Below, one piece after another: positions 1-6,074 of a stretch of DNA of 8,311 bases. The stretch spans positions 1-8,311 of the forward strand of contig JAQTVP010000068.1 in assembly GCA_028707015.1 (NCBI GenBank). Direction: 5' to 3'. A program made the position numbers and the translations under genes. The notes beneath the pieces were generated by a model. It did not search any database and was not told where the DNA came from. It saw nothing but the letters and a program-made list of their open reading frames with translations. Within the stretch, counting starts at the first letter, position 1. The number at the start of each line of letters is the position of its first letter. This DNA comes from Dehalococcoidales bacterium. Lineage in GTDB: Bacteria > Chloroflexota > Dehalococcoidia > Dehalococcoidales > JAQTVP01.

Positions 1-2274
1 CAAACTACGTGCTTCAAGCTCACCACGCCCCTGGCTCAGCGTAAATCCATAAATGGCCAGTATAACGAGTAGAACTGCAGCGCCTTGCAACAGGCTCAAG
101 ATTATAGTCCTGCGGCTAAATAGTGGTTCTTTACGATTACGAGGTGGGCGGCTCATAACATTAGGTTCTTCGGGCTCAGCTTCAAATGCTATAGAACATG
201 CGGGATCAATAATCAATTCAAGGAATACTACATGAACCGGCAGCAGTACCAGAGGCCAGCCAAATAGGACCGGTATCAAGGATAATCCGGCAATAGGTAC
301 GTGGACGGCAAGTATATAAGCCATAGATTTTCTCAGGTTATCGAATATACGCCTGCCAAGCCGAATCGCTTTGACAATGGAAGAAAAGTCATCGTCCAGC
401 AATATTATTGCTCCTGCCTCTCTGGCAACATCGGTACCTCTTCCGCCCATAGCAATCCCAATGTTTGCTGATTTTAGAGCCGGCGCATCGTTTACGCCAT
501 CCCCTGTCATTGATACAATCTCGCCATTTTCTTTGAAAGCATTCACCAGACGAAGTTTCTGTTCTGGAACTACCCGTGCGAATATATTTACGGTCTTAAT
601 ACGCTCTCGAAGTTCCTTATCGGTAATGTTGTGCAATTCTACGCCGGTAATAACCTCATCTAATGGTTTCAGCCCTACCTGACGCGCTATATTTTGTGCG
701 GTAACCGGATAATCACCTGTAACCATTACTACCCGGATACCCGCTTTATAACATTCTTGGATAGCTGCCGGAACCGCAGGACGTATCGGGTCAGCAAATC
801 CTAAAAATCCAAGAAAATCACACTTAAACTCGTGCTGGTCTCCCGGAAGCGAGAGTTGTTTGAAATGCGCTTTGGCCACACCGAGCACCCTTAACCCATC
901 GGTAGCCATAAGTTCAACCTGTTTTGATAACTCTAGTGTTTTATTCTCGGTCAAATGACAGAGGTCCATAATAGCTTCCGGAGCCCCTTTAGCTGCGATA
1001 ATATAGTCTTCGTTGTTTGGTGATTTCCAGACACGAGAGAGAGCCAGGAGTTCCTTTGATAATGGGTATTCACGCATGAAAGCCCAGTCACTATGCAGGT
1101 GTTCAGTAATGTTCTCATAATGATCACCCAGTTTCTTGAGAGCCTTTTCCATAGGGTCAAAAGGATCAGTCTGACTAGCTAATATGCTGAATTCTATCAG
1201 TTGGTGAAATTTTTCTGGCGGCTCCTTTGCCGTGTTTAATTCCACATTTAAGAATTCACTACCAACGGACATTCTATCTACTGCCATTTGGTTCAGGGTA
1301 AGAGTCCCTGTTTTATCTACACATAAGACTGTATTCGAGCCAAGGGTTTCGATGGCAGGCATACGGCGTGTCAGTACATGGTTCCGGGAAATACGCCAGG
1401 CGCCCAGAGCGAGGAAAACGGTAAGGACAACCGGAAATTCCTCTGGCAATATAGCCATCGCCAAAGTAATACTTGCTAAAAATCCATTAATCCAGTTACC
1501 CCTAGTGAGTCCATACACAACGGCCATAACCGCACAGAGGGAGAGTCCTATTAGTGCCAGGTTACGGACCATACGCCTTGTTTCCTTCTGTAATAGCGTT
1601 TCCTCAGGTACAATAGTCTGCAAGGACTTACCGATTTTTCCGAATTCGGTATGCATACCTGTAGCGGCCACGCATGCCATACCCAGTCCACCAACTACAA
1701 GCGTGCCTGAATATACAAAAGGAGAATTGTCACCGCCGGGGCGCCCCATTTCCGTGGTATCTTGTACTTCGACCTTACGCACCGGGACTGATTCTCCGGT
1801 AAGTAACGATTCCTCAATCATCAGATTATTACAGTCAAGTACGATACCGTCAGCCGGCACCCGGTCACCTTCTGAAAGAACAATTATATCGCCACGGACT
1901 ACCTCGCGACCGGCGATTCTCCTGGATACACCATCTCGGATAACTAGAGCACGTGGGCTTGACAGGTCACGAAGTGCCTCAAGCGTCCTCTCTGTTTTGC
2001 GCTCCTGATATAGAGTTATACCAATAACCACAAAGACAAAACCAAGAAGCATAAGTGCTTCCTGGATATCTCCCAGTACCATGTAAATTGTACCGCTGGC
2101 TAGAAGAAGTAGCAGCATAGGTTCTCGGACGACACTGAATGCTATGGAGAAGATATTGCGCTTCTTCGCTGAAGGAATCTCGTTGAATCCTTCAAGAGTT
2201 AACCTCTCGGCAGCTTTCTTTTCAGAAAGACCATCAACTCCATGTATGTTGTTTAAATCAAATTTATCAGACAA
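1..2274 (-). CDS. P-type cation-transporting ATPase, probable Ni2+/Co2+ exporter (C-terminus beyond window)
   Basis: This is an integral membrane ATPase that pumps a cation using an aspartyl-phosphate intermediate. In order, 758 visible residues show an N-terminal cation-ATPase domain (GLSEKKAAERL, about 15-25), the actuator TGES loop at 159-162, a TM4 motif ILPEEFP at 275-281, the phosphorylation motif DKTGTLT at 320-326 (D320), the nucleotide-site KGAPE at 429-433, the hinge MTGDGVNDAP at 589-598, and a TM6 motif ELIIDPACS around D690. Overall layout is like P2 (Ca2+-type) pumps, but PEEFP replaces PEGLP and IIDPAC replaces the usual TM6 calcium-site sequence. The substrate is therefore unclear from the protein alone. 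The riboswitch upstream argues for Ni2+/Co2+ efflux. The start is unusual: a TAA in frame lies immediately before a TTG codon (2272-2274), and the next in-frame Met is about residue 53, too late to keep the N-terminal domain. TTG is therefore chosen, with only a weak GAG as ribosome binding site. The last transmembrane helices are outside the window. Confidence 0.93.
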   Translation of the reverse strand, partial: MSDKFDLNNIHGVDGLSEKKAAERLTLEGFNEIPSAKKRNIFSIAFSVVREPMLLLLLASGTIYMVLGDIQEALMLLGFVFVVIGITLYQERKTERTLEALRDLSSPRALVIRDGVSRRIAGREVVRGDIIVLSEGDRVPADGIVLDCNNLMIEESLLTGESVPVRKVEVQDTTEMGRPGGDNSPFVYSGTLVVGGLGMACVAATGMHTEFGKIGKSLQTIVPEETLLQKETRRMVRNLALIGLSLCAVMAVVYGLTRGNWINGFLASITLAMAILPEEFPVVLTVFLALGAWRISRNHVLTRRMPAIETLGSNTVLCVDKTGTLTLNQMAVDRMSVGSEFLNVELNTAKEPPEKFHQLIEFSILASQTDPFDPMEKALKKLGDHYENITEHLHSDWAFMREYPLSKELLALSRVWKSPNNEDYIIAAKGAPEAIMDLCHLTENKTLELSKQVELMATDGLRVLGVAKAHFKQLSLPGDQHEFKCDFLGFLGFADPIRPAVPAAIQECYKAGIRVVMVTGDYPVTAQNIARQVGLKPLDEVITGVELHNITDKELRERIKTVNIFARVVPEQKLRLVNAFKENGEIVSMTGDGVNDAPALKSANIGIAMGGRGTDVAREAGAIILLDDDFSSIVKAIRLGRRIFDNLRKSMAYILAVHVPIAGLSLIPVLFGWPLVLLPVHVVFLELIIDPACSIAFEAEPEEPNVMSRPPRNRKEPLFSRRTIILSLLQGAAVLLVILAIYGFTLSQGRGELEARSL

Positions 2275-2292
2275 TTACAACTCTATATATAT

Positions 2293-2327
2293 AAAAAAAC
2301 ACCCGCAAGATGCTTAGTTCCACGGGT
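2293..2327 (-). terminator. Intrinsic terminator of the riboswitch expression platform
   Basis: On the minus strand ACCCG (2323-2327) can pair with CGGGT (2301-2305), with a possible small inner AAG/CTT stem, followed directly by seven T residues (2293-2299). It lies between the aptamer and the ATPase start codon, so it acts as an attenuator, not an end-of-gene terminator. Its 5' arm is the same strand that closes aptamer helix P4, so the two structures are mutually exclusive. A metal-bound aptamer should therefore prevent termination. The main stem is short (5-6 bp), so its efficiency is uncertain. Confidence 0.75.
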
Positions 2328-2386
2328 ATTCCGCTGCCCCTGATAGAAGCCCAGCTCTCCTCTTAAGAGTCGACCTGTTCCAAGCA
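2311..2386 (-). promoter_or_regulatory. NiCo (czcD-type) riboswitch aptamer
   Basis: Read on the minus strand, the RNA folds into the four-helix junction known for the NiCo class. P1 is TGCTTGG/CTAAGCA (2380-2386 with 2311-2317). P2 is TCGACTC/GAGGAGA with a TTAA loop and a tandem G-A mismatch (2356-2373). P3 is GCTTC/GGGGC with loop TATCA (2336-2350). P4 is GCGG/CCGT with loop AATAC (2322-2334). The junction segments AACAGG, GCTGGGC and GTGGAAC match, by position, segments AGCAGG, GCCGGGC and GTGGGAC that I recall from a structurally characterised NiCo RNA. The class binds Ni2+ or Co2+ cooperatively and turns on metal-efflux genes. Here it precedes a P-type ATPase. The match was made by eye, not with a covariance model. 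Confidence 0.83.
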
Positions 2387-2391
2387 AATCG

Positions 2392-2421
2392 ATTTTAATC
2401 TAAATATCGCAGCTCTGTCAA
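2392..2421 (-). promoter_or_regulatory. Sigma-70 promoter of the riboswitch-ATPase transcript
   Basis: On the minus strand a perfect TTGACA -35 box (2416-2421) is followed after 18 bp by TAAAAT (2392-2397), five of six matches to the -10 consensus. The expected start of transcription, about seven bases further on, falls at about 2385-2386, the first base pair of aptamer helix P1. The leader thus seems to consist only of the riboswitch. Confidence 0.8.
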
Positions 2422-2596
2422 ATCATCAATAGAAGAAATCAAGCTTTAGGACCAAAATACGGAACCCGACAATGATTTTTCATTTTTAAAAGCTTAGACC
2501 CCCAGGGAGGATTACCGACATAATAGCTAGTTCTTGAAATTTAACCTCGTGATTTTTTGTTAAGGAATATATTGTAGCTAGACAAAAACTAGCGTT
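2422..2596. other. Non-coding gap, no gene seen
   Basis: This stretch lies upstream of the divergent ATPase promoter and before the first copy of the direct repeat. I see no convincing reading frame. It has a GGGAGG stretch near 2504 without a sensible start codon behind it, and scattered CTAG-containing words (TAGCTAG near 2526 and 2575). No function is assigned. Confidence 0.5.
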
Positions 2597-2617
2597 GTTT
2601 CAGGGAGAGTTCGACTC

Positions 2618-2753
2618 TGCTCAGTCTCCCCGTCCGCAATATCAACACTTTTACGGGATTGAAGATACTATTTTTGCTTCCGTTTTATCACACTTACGGC
2701 TACTTTGAAGCTAAAAGGTATGTATGTATTGCGCTCAAGTCTTCGGGATGTTT
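2618..2753 (+). repeat. Direct repeat, copy 1 (136 bp, partner at 4411-4546)
   Basis: It aligns without gaps to 4411-4546. In the first 113 bp I count 9 mismatches (about 92% identity), 8 of them transitions. Over the full 136 bp I count about 15 mismatches. Weaker similarity continues a few bases left, to a shared GTTTCAGGG (2597-2605 here). It lies upstream of the permease, the other copy downstream. One frame is open across most of both copies (for example FLLPFYHTY), but this copy stops soon after, at 2759-2764. I do not recognise the sequence as a known insertion sequence end or protein family. Confidence 0.85.
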
Positions 2754-2756
2754 ACG

Positions 2757-2794
2757 TTGACTTAAAGTCAATCTGGCAAAGCGCTTAAAAGCGC
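2757..2794. repeat. Two adjacent small inverted repeats
   Basis: TTGACTTAAAGTCAA (2757-2771, seven-base arms around one central base) is followed by GCGCTTAAAAGCGC (2781-2794, six-base arms). Both lie directly after repeat copy 1 and about 120 bp before the permease. They could be operator sites or the stem-loops of an RNA end. No T-tract follows, so I do not call a terminator. Confidence 0.5.
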
Positions 2795-2862
2795 AACCAC
2801 GCGACACAACTGACTTTCGTTGTACGTATGATTAACTACTTGCACATTTTCCGAGCTTTAAT

Positions 2863-2894
2863 AGTATAATAAATCACAAGTATAATAAATCACA
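2863..2894 (+). promoter_or_regulatory. 16-bp tandem repeat carrying two TATAAT boxes (permease promoter region)
   Basis: The unit AGTATAATAAATCACA occurs twice with no gap (2863-2878 and 2879-2894), giving perfect TATAAT boxes at 2865-2870 and 2881-2886. A possible -35 box, TTGCAC near 2840-2845, lies 19 bp before the first TATAAT, which is longer than ideal. The region ends about 20 bp before the permease start. Either box could serve as -10, or the repeat could be a regulator's binding site. Confidence 0.6.
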
Positions 2895-2915
2895 GGTTAA
2901 ACGGCTTTAATCAAG

Positions 2916-4154
2916 ATGATTTCTATAATAGTTCTTCTGTTCGTGTTTTTACTCATTGCTGTACGCCAAGTTGGTAATATCAACCTCCAGATATGGCAGA
3001 TAATGCTGCTTGGTGCTCTAAGTGTTCTCTTTTCAGGACAGATATCCCTAAATGAGGCTTTAAAGTCAATAAATATCGATGTGATGCTTTTCCTGTTGGG
3101 TGTTTTTATTATCGGGCAGGCTCTCGAAGATAGCGGTTATCTCTACCATCTTTCGTACAGGCTATTCCACAGGGCAAAGTCTCTTGATAGCTTGGTTCTT
3201 TATATCCTGTTTGGAATGGGTATATTCTCGGCGCTTCTGATGAATGATACCTTAGCTATTATCGGCACTCCCGTCGTTTTGTCGCTGGCAAGGAAGACTA
3301 ACACCCAACCAAAGATATTACTGCTTTCTCTTGCTTTTGCGGTAACTATAGGCAGTGTTATGAGCCCGATAGGCAACCCTCAAAATCTCCTAATAGCTAT
3401 CCACGGAAATATACCCAATCCATTTGTCACTTTCATGAAGTATCTGCTATTACCTACCTTGCTTAATCTATTACTGGCTTATTTGCTGCTGCGCTTGTTC
3501 TATAGAAAGCAGTTTAACAGAAAGGCATTAACGCACTACCGAGAGACTATCAAAGATCCCAGACTGGCAGTCCTTTCTAAGACCTCCTTGATTCTTTTAG
3601 CCACTTTAGTACTGGCAAAGATTGTAATGGTACTTTTGAATTTAGATATTGATTTCAAGTTAACCTATATCGCCCTCATTGCCGCGCTGCCTATCATAGT
3701 CTTTATTCCAAAGAGACCCGTCATGCTTAAGAGAATTGACTGGTTTACTCTGGTTTTCTTTGTTTCCATGTTCGTGCTGATGCAAAGTGTCTGGGACTCA
3801 GGATTTTTTCAATCAGCGGTAGCAGCTGCCCATCTGAATCTTACCTCGACAGGGGTTATCTTTTTGGTAAGCGTTCTGCTTAGCCAGCTTCTTTCCAACG
3901 TTCCGTTGGTAGCCCTTTATTTGCCGATACTGGTCCAGTTGGGAGCTTCGACAAAAGGGATGATGATACTGGCCGCGGGTAGCACCATAGCCGGTAATCT
4001 TACTATCCTTGGTGCCGCCAGTAATGTGATAATCATACAGAATTCGGAAAAAAGAAGTGGTGCAACATTGACCTTTTGGGAGTTTGTCCGGATCGGCGCA
4101 CCTCTAACTGTATTAAATATAATGGTCTACTGGCTGTTGCTCAGCATATTCTAA
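2916..4154 (+). CDS. ArsB/SLC13-type anion permease (ion transporter superfamily)
   Basis: This is a 412-residue, very hydrophobic inner-membrane transporter of the ArsB/NhaD/CitM type. The two inverted repeats of the fold are visible. The first half has ALLMNDTLAIIGTP (about 106-119) and GSVMSPIGNPQN (146-157). The second half has SNVPLVALYLP (328-338) and GSTIAGNLTILGAASN (355-370). These are the substrate/ion-binding hairpin motifs of the superfamily. A charged loop around 197-215 separates the halves. Length fits single-subunit members. Substrate cannot be read from sequence: arsenite, a dicarboxylate or other anion, or Na+/H+ exchange are all possible. No arsR, arsC or arsA lies nearby, so I avoid calling it arsB. 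The ribosome binding site before the ATG is poor (AAG only). It stands alone, flanked by both copies of the direct repeat. Confidence 0.9.
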   Translation: MISIIVLLFVFLLIAVRQVGNINLQIWQIMLLGALSVLFSGQISLNEALKSINIDVMLFLLGVFIIGQALEDSGYLYHLSYRLFHRAKSLDSLVLYILFGMGIFSALLMNDTLAIIGTPVVLSLARKTNTQPKILLLSLAFAVTIGSVMSPIGNPQNLLIAIHGNIPNPFVTFMKYLLLPTLLNLLLAYLLLRLFYRKQFNRKALTHYRETIKDPRLAVLSKTSLILLATLVLAKIVMVLLNLDIDFKLTYIALIAALPIIVFIPKRPVMLKRIDWFTLVFFVSMFVLMQSVWDSGFFQSAVAAAHLNLTSTGVIFLVSVLLSQLLSNVPLVALYLPILVQLGASTKGMMILAAGSTIAGNLTILGAASNVIIIQNSEKRSGATLTFWEFVRIGAPLTVLNIMVYWLLLSIF

Positions 4155-4213
4155 GACGGGCAATCACTTTGTCCCTTTCTAGGCTTACCAACCCAGTTTC
4201 TCTCACGTTATAA

Positions 4214-4432
4214 AGTGGCAAATCAAACTTGTCCCGGGTTGTAGGCTCTTCCCATACGTTACTACTCTACGGTGTAGAAGTGAAATTCTATTCCTCCCGA
4301 CTTAAAATGAACTCTCACCTTGAAACGGGAATATCTAATATGTTTGCTGTTGGCGATGGGGCCGGAATTAGCCGCGGGTTGGTTCAAGCCTCAGTTTCAG
4401 GGGAAATCGTTGCTCAATCTCCCCGTCCGTAA
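4214..4432 (+). pseudogene. C-terminal remnant of a FAD-dependent dehydrogenase (COG2509-like)
   Basis: The frame is closed on the left by TAA at 4211-4213 and on the right by TAA at 4430-4432, and has no credible start. The translated piece contains EVKFYSSRLKMNSHLETGI followed by FAVGDGAGISRGLVQAS and SGEIVA. This is the C-terminal FAD-binding signature (GDGAG) of the long NAD(P)/FAD-utilising dehydrogenases of COG2509, normally several hundred residues. Only about the last 70 residues survive. The final residues (QSPRP) replace the usual hydrophobic helix end, so the 3' end also appears altered, within the start of repeat copy 2. The piece suggests deletion or rearrangement between the permease and this gene. 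Confidence 0.72.
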
Positions 4433-4546
4433 TATCAATACTTTTACAGGATTGAAGATTCTATTTTTGCTCCCATTTTATCACACTTACGACTACTTTA
4501 AAGCTAAAAGGTATGTATGTATTATGCCGCAATCTTCGGGATGTTT
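4411..4546 (+). repeat. Direct repeat, copy 2 (136 bp, partner at 2618-2753)
   Basis: This is the downstream partner of the repeat at 2618-2753, offset by 1793 bp and without gaps. Its left end overlaps the last codons of the dehydrogenase remnant (stop at 4430-4432), so the unit seems to derive from the 3' flank of that gene. Nearly all differences from copy 1 are transitions, mostly G/C in copy 1 against A/T here. Confidence 0.85.
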
Positions 4547-4775
4547 GATCATTGTGCACTATAATAATTTAGATGACAAAGAGTCGGTAAGCATCGTACC
4601 CAGGTTATGCGAAAAATTTTTAGGGGACGGTCAAACTGATTCCACTGTTGGGGAAATTGGACAAGTATTAGACTAACAGCGTAAAGATAATATCGCTACC
4701 TAGTGGAATGAGGAGAACATAAATGTCAGGGTCGTTGTCAGCCCTTTGACCTTCTGTATGGTTCGCTATTTTGCT
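4547..4775. other. Gap after repeat copy 2, no convincing gene
   Basis: An open frame crosses repeat copy 2 and ends at 4676. It could encode about 50 residues from an ATG at 4524, but lacks a ribosome binding site and resembles nothing I know. An eight-codon frame (4723-4749) does have a good AGGAG ahead of its ATG, but is too short to call. Confidence 0.4.
4725..4750 (-). terminator. Possible terminator stem-loop after the small membrane protein
   Basis: GTCAGGG (4725-4731) can pair with CCC..TGAC (4742-4750), giving a seven-pair stem with a two-base bulge. It lies about 25 bases beyond the stop of the minus-strand gene. The tail on the minus strand (ATTTATGTTC) is only moderately T-rich, so this is a weak call. 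Confidence 0.3.
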
Positions 4776-5078
4776 TTATTTTCTCCCGAAAGGTAGCAGG
4801 TGAATGCTAGAGGTTGCTATTAGGCTAATCCCAACAATCCCTATGATTGTTGAAATACCTGCATTATTTTCCCCTAGAATATCACCATCAAACATAAAAA
4901 AGGCGGCTAGTAACGCTAAAACAATACCTATTATCCATTGTGCGAAGAATACTTTCTTCTTACTTTTCATTCTTTCTAGTTCTAGCTTTACCTCTTTTCG
5001 CTTGGTCCAAACTAATAATGCTACAATTACTAATACAACACAAATAACAATAATCACAATCGGTATACTATTGACCAT
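4776..5078 (-). CDS. Small membrane protein, unknown function (100 aa)
   Basis: Three likely membrane segments are visible: a strongly hydrophobic one at about 5-24 (IPIVIIVICVVLVIVALLV), then a highly charged cytoplasmic stretch (KRKEVKLELERMKSKKK, about 26-42), then about 46-65 (WIIGIVLALLAAFFMF) and about 75-90 (STIIGIVGISLIA). I do not recognise the family. The start is set at ATG 5076-5078 because a strong GGAGGTG lies seven bases ahead of it. A GTG five codons upstream would place that ribosome binding site inside the gene. It is divergent from the alarmone synthetase and has no partner gene on its strand. Confidence 0.7.
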   Translation of the reverse strand: MVNSIPIVIIVICVVLVIVALLVWTKRKEVKLELERMKSKKKVFFAQWIIGIVLALLAAFFMFDGDILGENNAGISTIIGIVGISLIATSSIHLLPFGRK

Positions 5079-5109
5079 CTTTAGCACCTCCACTTAGTGT
5101 TTCTCCAGT

Positions 5110-5139
5110 ATCCTATGTTTAGTATACCCACGTTGTCAA
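5110..5139 (-). promoter_or_regulatory. Possible promoter of the small membrane protein
   Basis: On the minus strand a perfect TTGACA (5134-5139) is followed after 18 bp by TAGGAT (5110-5115), a poor -10 box. TATACT also lies in between, but too close to this -35. The -35 box is the main evidence. Confidence 0.4.
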
Positions 5140-5262
5140 ACGGGCTAGCCTTATTATGAGGTTTGTGGAATCATTTGAATTGAGTTCGGGAGTACAATGA
5201 GTCTGTAATAATTATACGAACATAGAGATGTCTGTATTTTCATCGTAATATTACTCTTATTG

Positions 5263-5284
5263 AAAAGAATCTTTGGATTCTTTT
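5263..5284. repeat. Inverted repeat between divergent genes
   Basis: AAAAGAATC (5263-5271) and GATTCTTTT (5276-5284) form a perfect nine-base inverted repeat around TTTG. It sits in the 337-bp gap between the small membrane protein and the synthetase, upstream of both. The stem is AT-rich, and being ahead of both genes it is more likely an operator or a stray hairpin than a terminator. I see no gene in the rest of this gap. Confidence 0.5.
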
Positions 5285-5351
5285 TCTTGTGAATAGGATT
5301 CATTTCTACTAGACTTTGTGGATAAATACAATTCATATATGTTTATTGAAT

Positions 5352-5357
5352 TATAAT
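5352..5357 (+). promoter_or_regulatory. Likely -10 box of the synthetase-uspA operon
   Basis: A perfect TATAAT lies 58 bp before the chosen ATG of the synthetase. No good -35 box lies 16-18 bp ahead of it, so an activator or an alternative sigma factor may be needed. A transcript from here would begin near 5365. This argues against the GTG at 5377 as the start codon, since no ribosome binding site would fit between. Confidence 0.4.
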
Positions 5358-5415
5358 AGTTTTATATGATCTTCGTGTGTTTAGCTATTATTGTATTCAA
5401 TGGAGCACAAAATTG

Positions 5416-6057
5416 ATGGAAAATAACACAAATAGGCCACAAAATCCTGAAGAGTGGGGGAAGATATACCAAGAAAAACTCGCACTCTATGAAGGATTTG
5501 CCAATAAGCTTCATGAACTCATTACAGAGCTTATGCACAAATATGATATAGAAGTTGCTCACATTGAAGCTAGAACTAAGAGTGTGGGAAGCTTTATGGA
5601 GAAGATTGGAAGGGAAGGCAAGGACTATTCTAATCCACTTGATGATATCACCGACTTAGTTGGTATTCGTGTCATCACTTATTATAGAGAGGATGTAGAG
5701 AAGGTTGGGAAAATAATTAATGAAGAATTTGATATTGACTGGCGGAATTCAGTAGATTTATCTCAAACCTTGAAACCTGATACGTTCGGATATTTGTCAA
5801 TTCATTATGTTATATCCTTGCTTGATACAAGGAGCGAACTACCCGAATGGGAAAGTCATAAAAACATCAAGGCGGAAGTTCAAGTCAGAACAGTTCTACA
5901 GCACGCTTGGGCAGAAATAGAACATACACTCTTATACAAGACCCAACAGGAAATCCCAAATGATTTAAAAAGGCGGCTTTTTCGTTTAAGTGCTTTATTA
6001 GAACTTGCTGATGAACAATTCTCCGCAATACAACGAACTCTTAAAATAAATAAGTAA
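5416..6057 (+). CDS. Single-domain (p)ppGpp synthetase (RelA/SpoT synthetase domain, small alarmone synthetase)
   Basis: This cytoplasmic enzyme family transfers pyrophosphate from ATP to GDP or GTP to make the alarmone (p)ppGpp. The 213 residues are one RelA/SpoT synthetase domain with no HD hydrolase and no TGS/ACT regulatory part. Visible motifs are the nucleotide-binding KSVGSFMEK (55-63), DDITDLVGIRV (76-86, with the probable Mg2+ ligand D80), FGYLSIHYV (124-132, with the guanine-stacking Y126), and AEVQVRT (153-159, with the catalytic E154), then HAWAEIEHTLLYK (163-175). All key catalytic positions are present, so it should be active. Start chosen at ATG 5416. A frame-extending GTG at 5377 lacks a ribosome binding site, and the GGAG ahead of this ATG is ten bases away. 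A universal stress protein follows 17 bp downstream. Some family members are growth-inhibiting toxins (toxSAS), but I see no recognisable antitoxin here. Confidence 0.88.
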   Translation: MENNTNRPQNPEEWGKIYQEKLALYEGFANKLHELITELMHKYDIEVAHIEARTKSVGSFMEKIGREGKDYSNPLDDITDLVGIRVITYYREDVEKVGKIINEEFDIDWRNSVDLSQTLKPDTFGYLSIHYVISLLDTRSELPEWESHKNIKAEVQVRTVLQHAWAEIEHTLLYKTQQEIPNDLKRRLFRLSALLELADEQFSAIQRTLKINK

Positions 6058-6074
6058 AGAGGTGATATATAGTT

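Noticed and set aside
371..682. Plus-strand open frame of 103 codons
   Set aside because: Antisense shadow of the ATPase hinge region (MTGDGVNDAP), with low-complexity Ser/Pro composition.
1232..2008. Long plus-strand open frame of 258 codons
   Set aside because: It is antisense to the conserved A-domain and TM4 region of the ATPase. The product is rich in Ser, Arg, Thr and Pro, as expected for a shadow frame.
2916..4154. An arsenic resistance operon
   Set aside because: The permease fold fits ArsB, but no arsR, arsC, arsA or ArsR-type binding site is nearby, so arsenite is only one of several possible substrates.
2618..4546. Composite transposon flanked by insertion sequences
   Set aside because: The repeats encode no transposase, show no terminal inverted repeats and have no target-site duplication that I can see.
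4320..4676. Open frame of 118 codons across the dehydrogenase remnant and repeat copy 2
   Set aside because: Its first third is out of frame with the recognisable GDGAG tail, it lacks a ribosome binding site, and its end resembles no known family.
4723..4749. Eight-codon frame with a good AGGAG ahead of its ATG
   Set aside because: Too short to call without conservation. It also overlaps the possible terminator stem of the minus-strand gene.
4804..5097. Plus-strand open frame of 97 codons over the small membrane protein
   Set aside because: The minus-strand frame has a strong GGAGGTG and clear membrane segments. The plus frame has neither.
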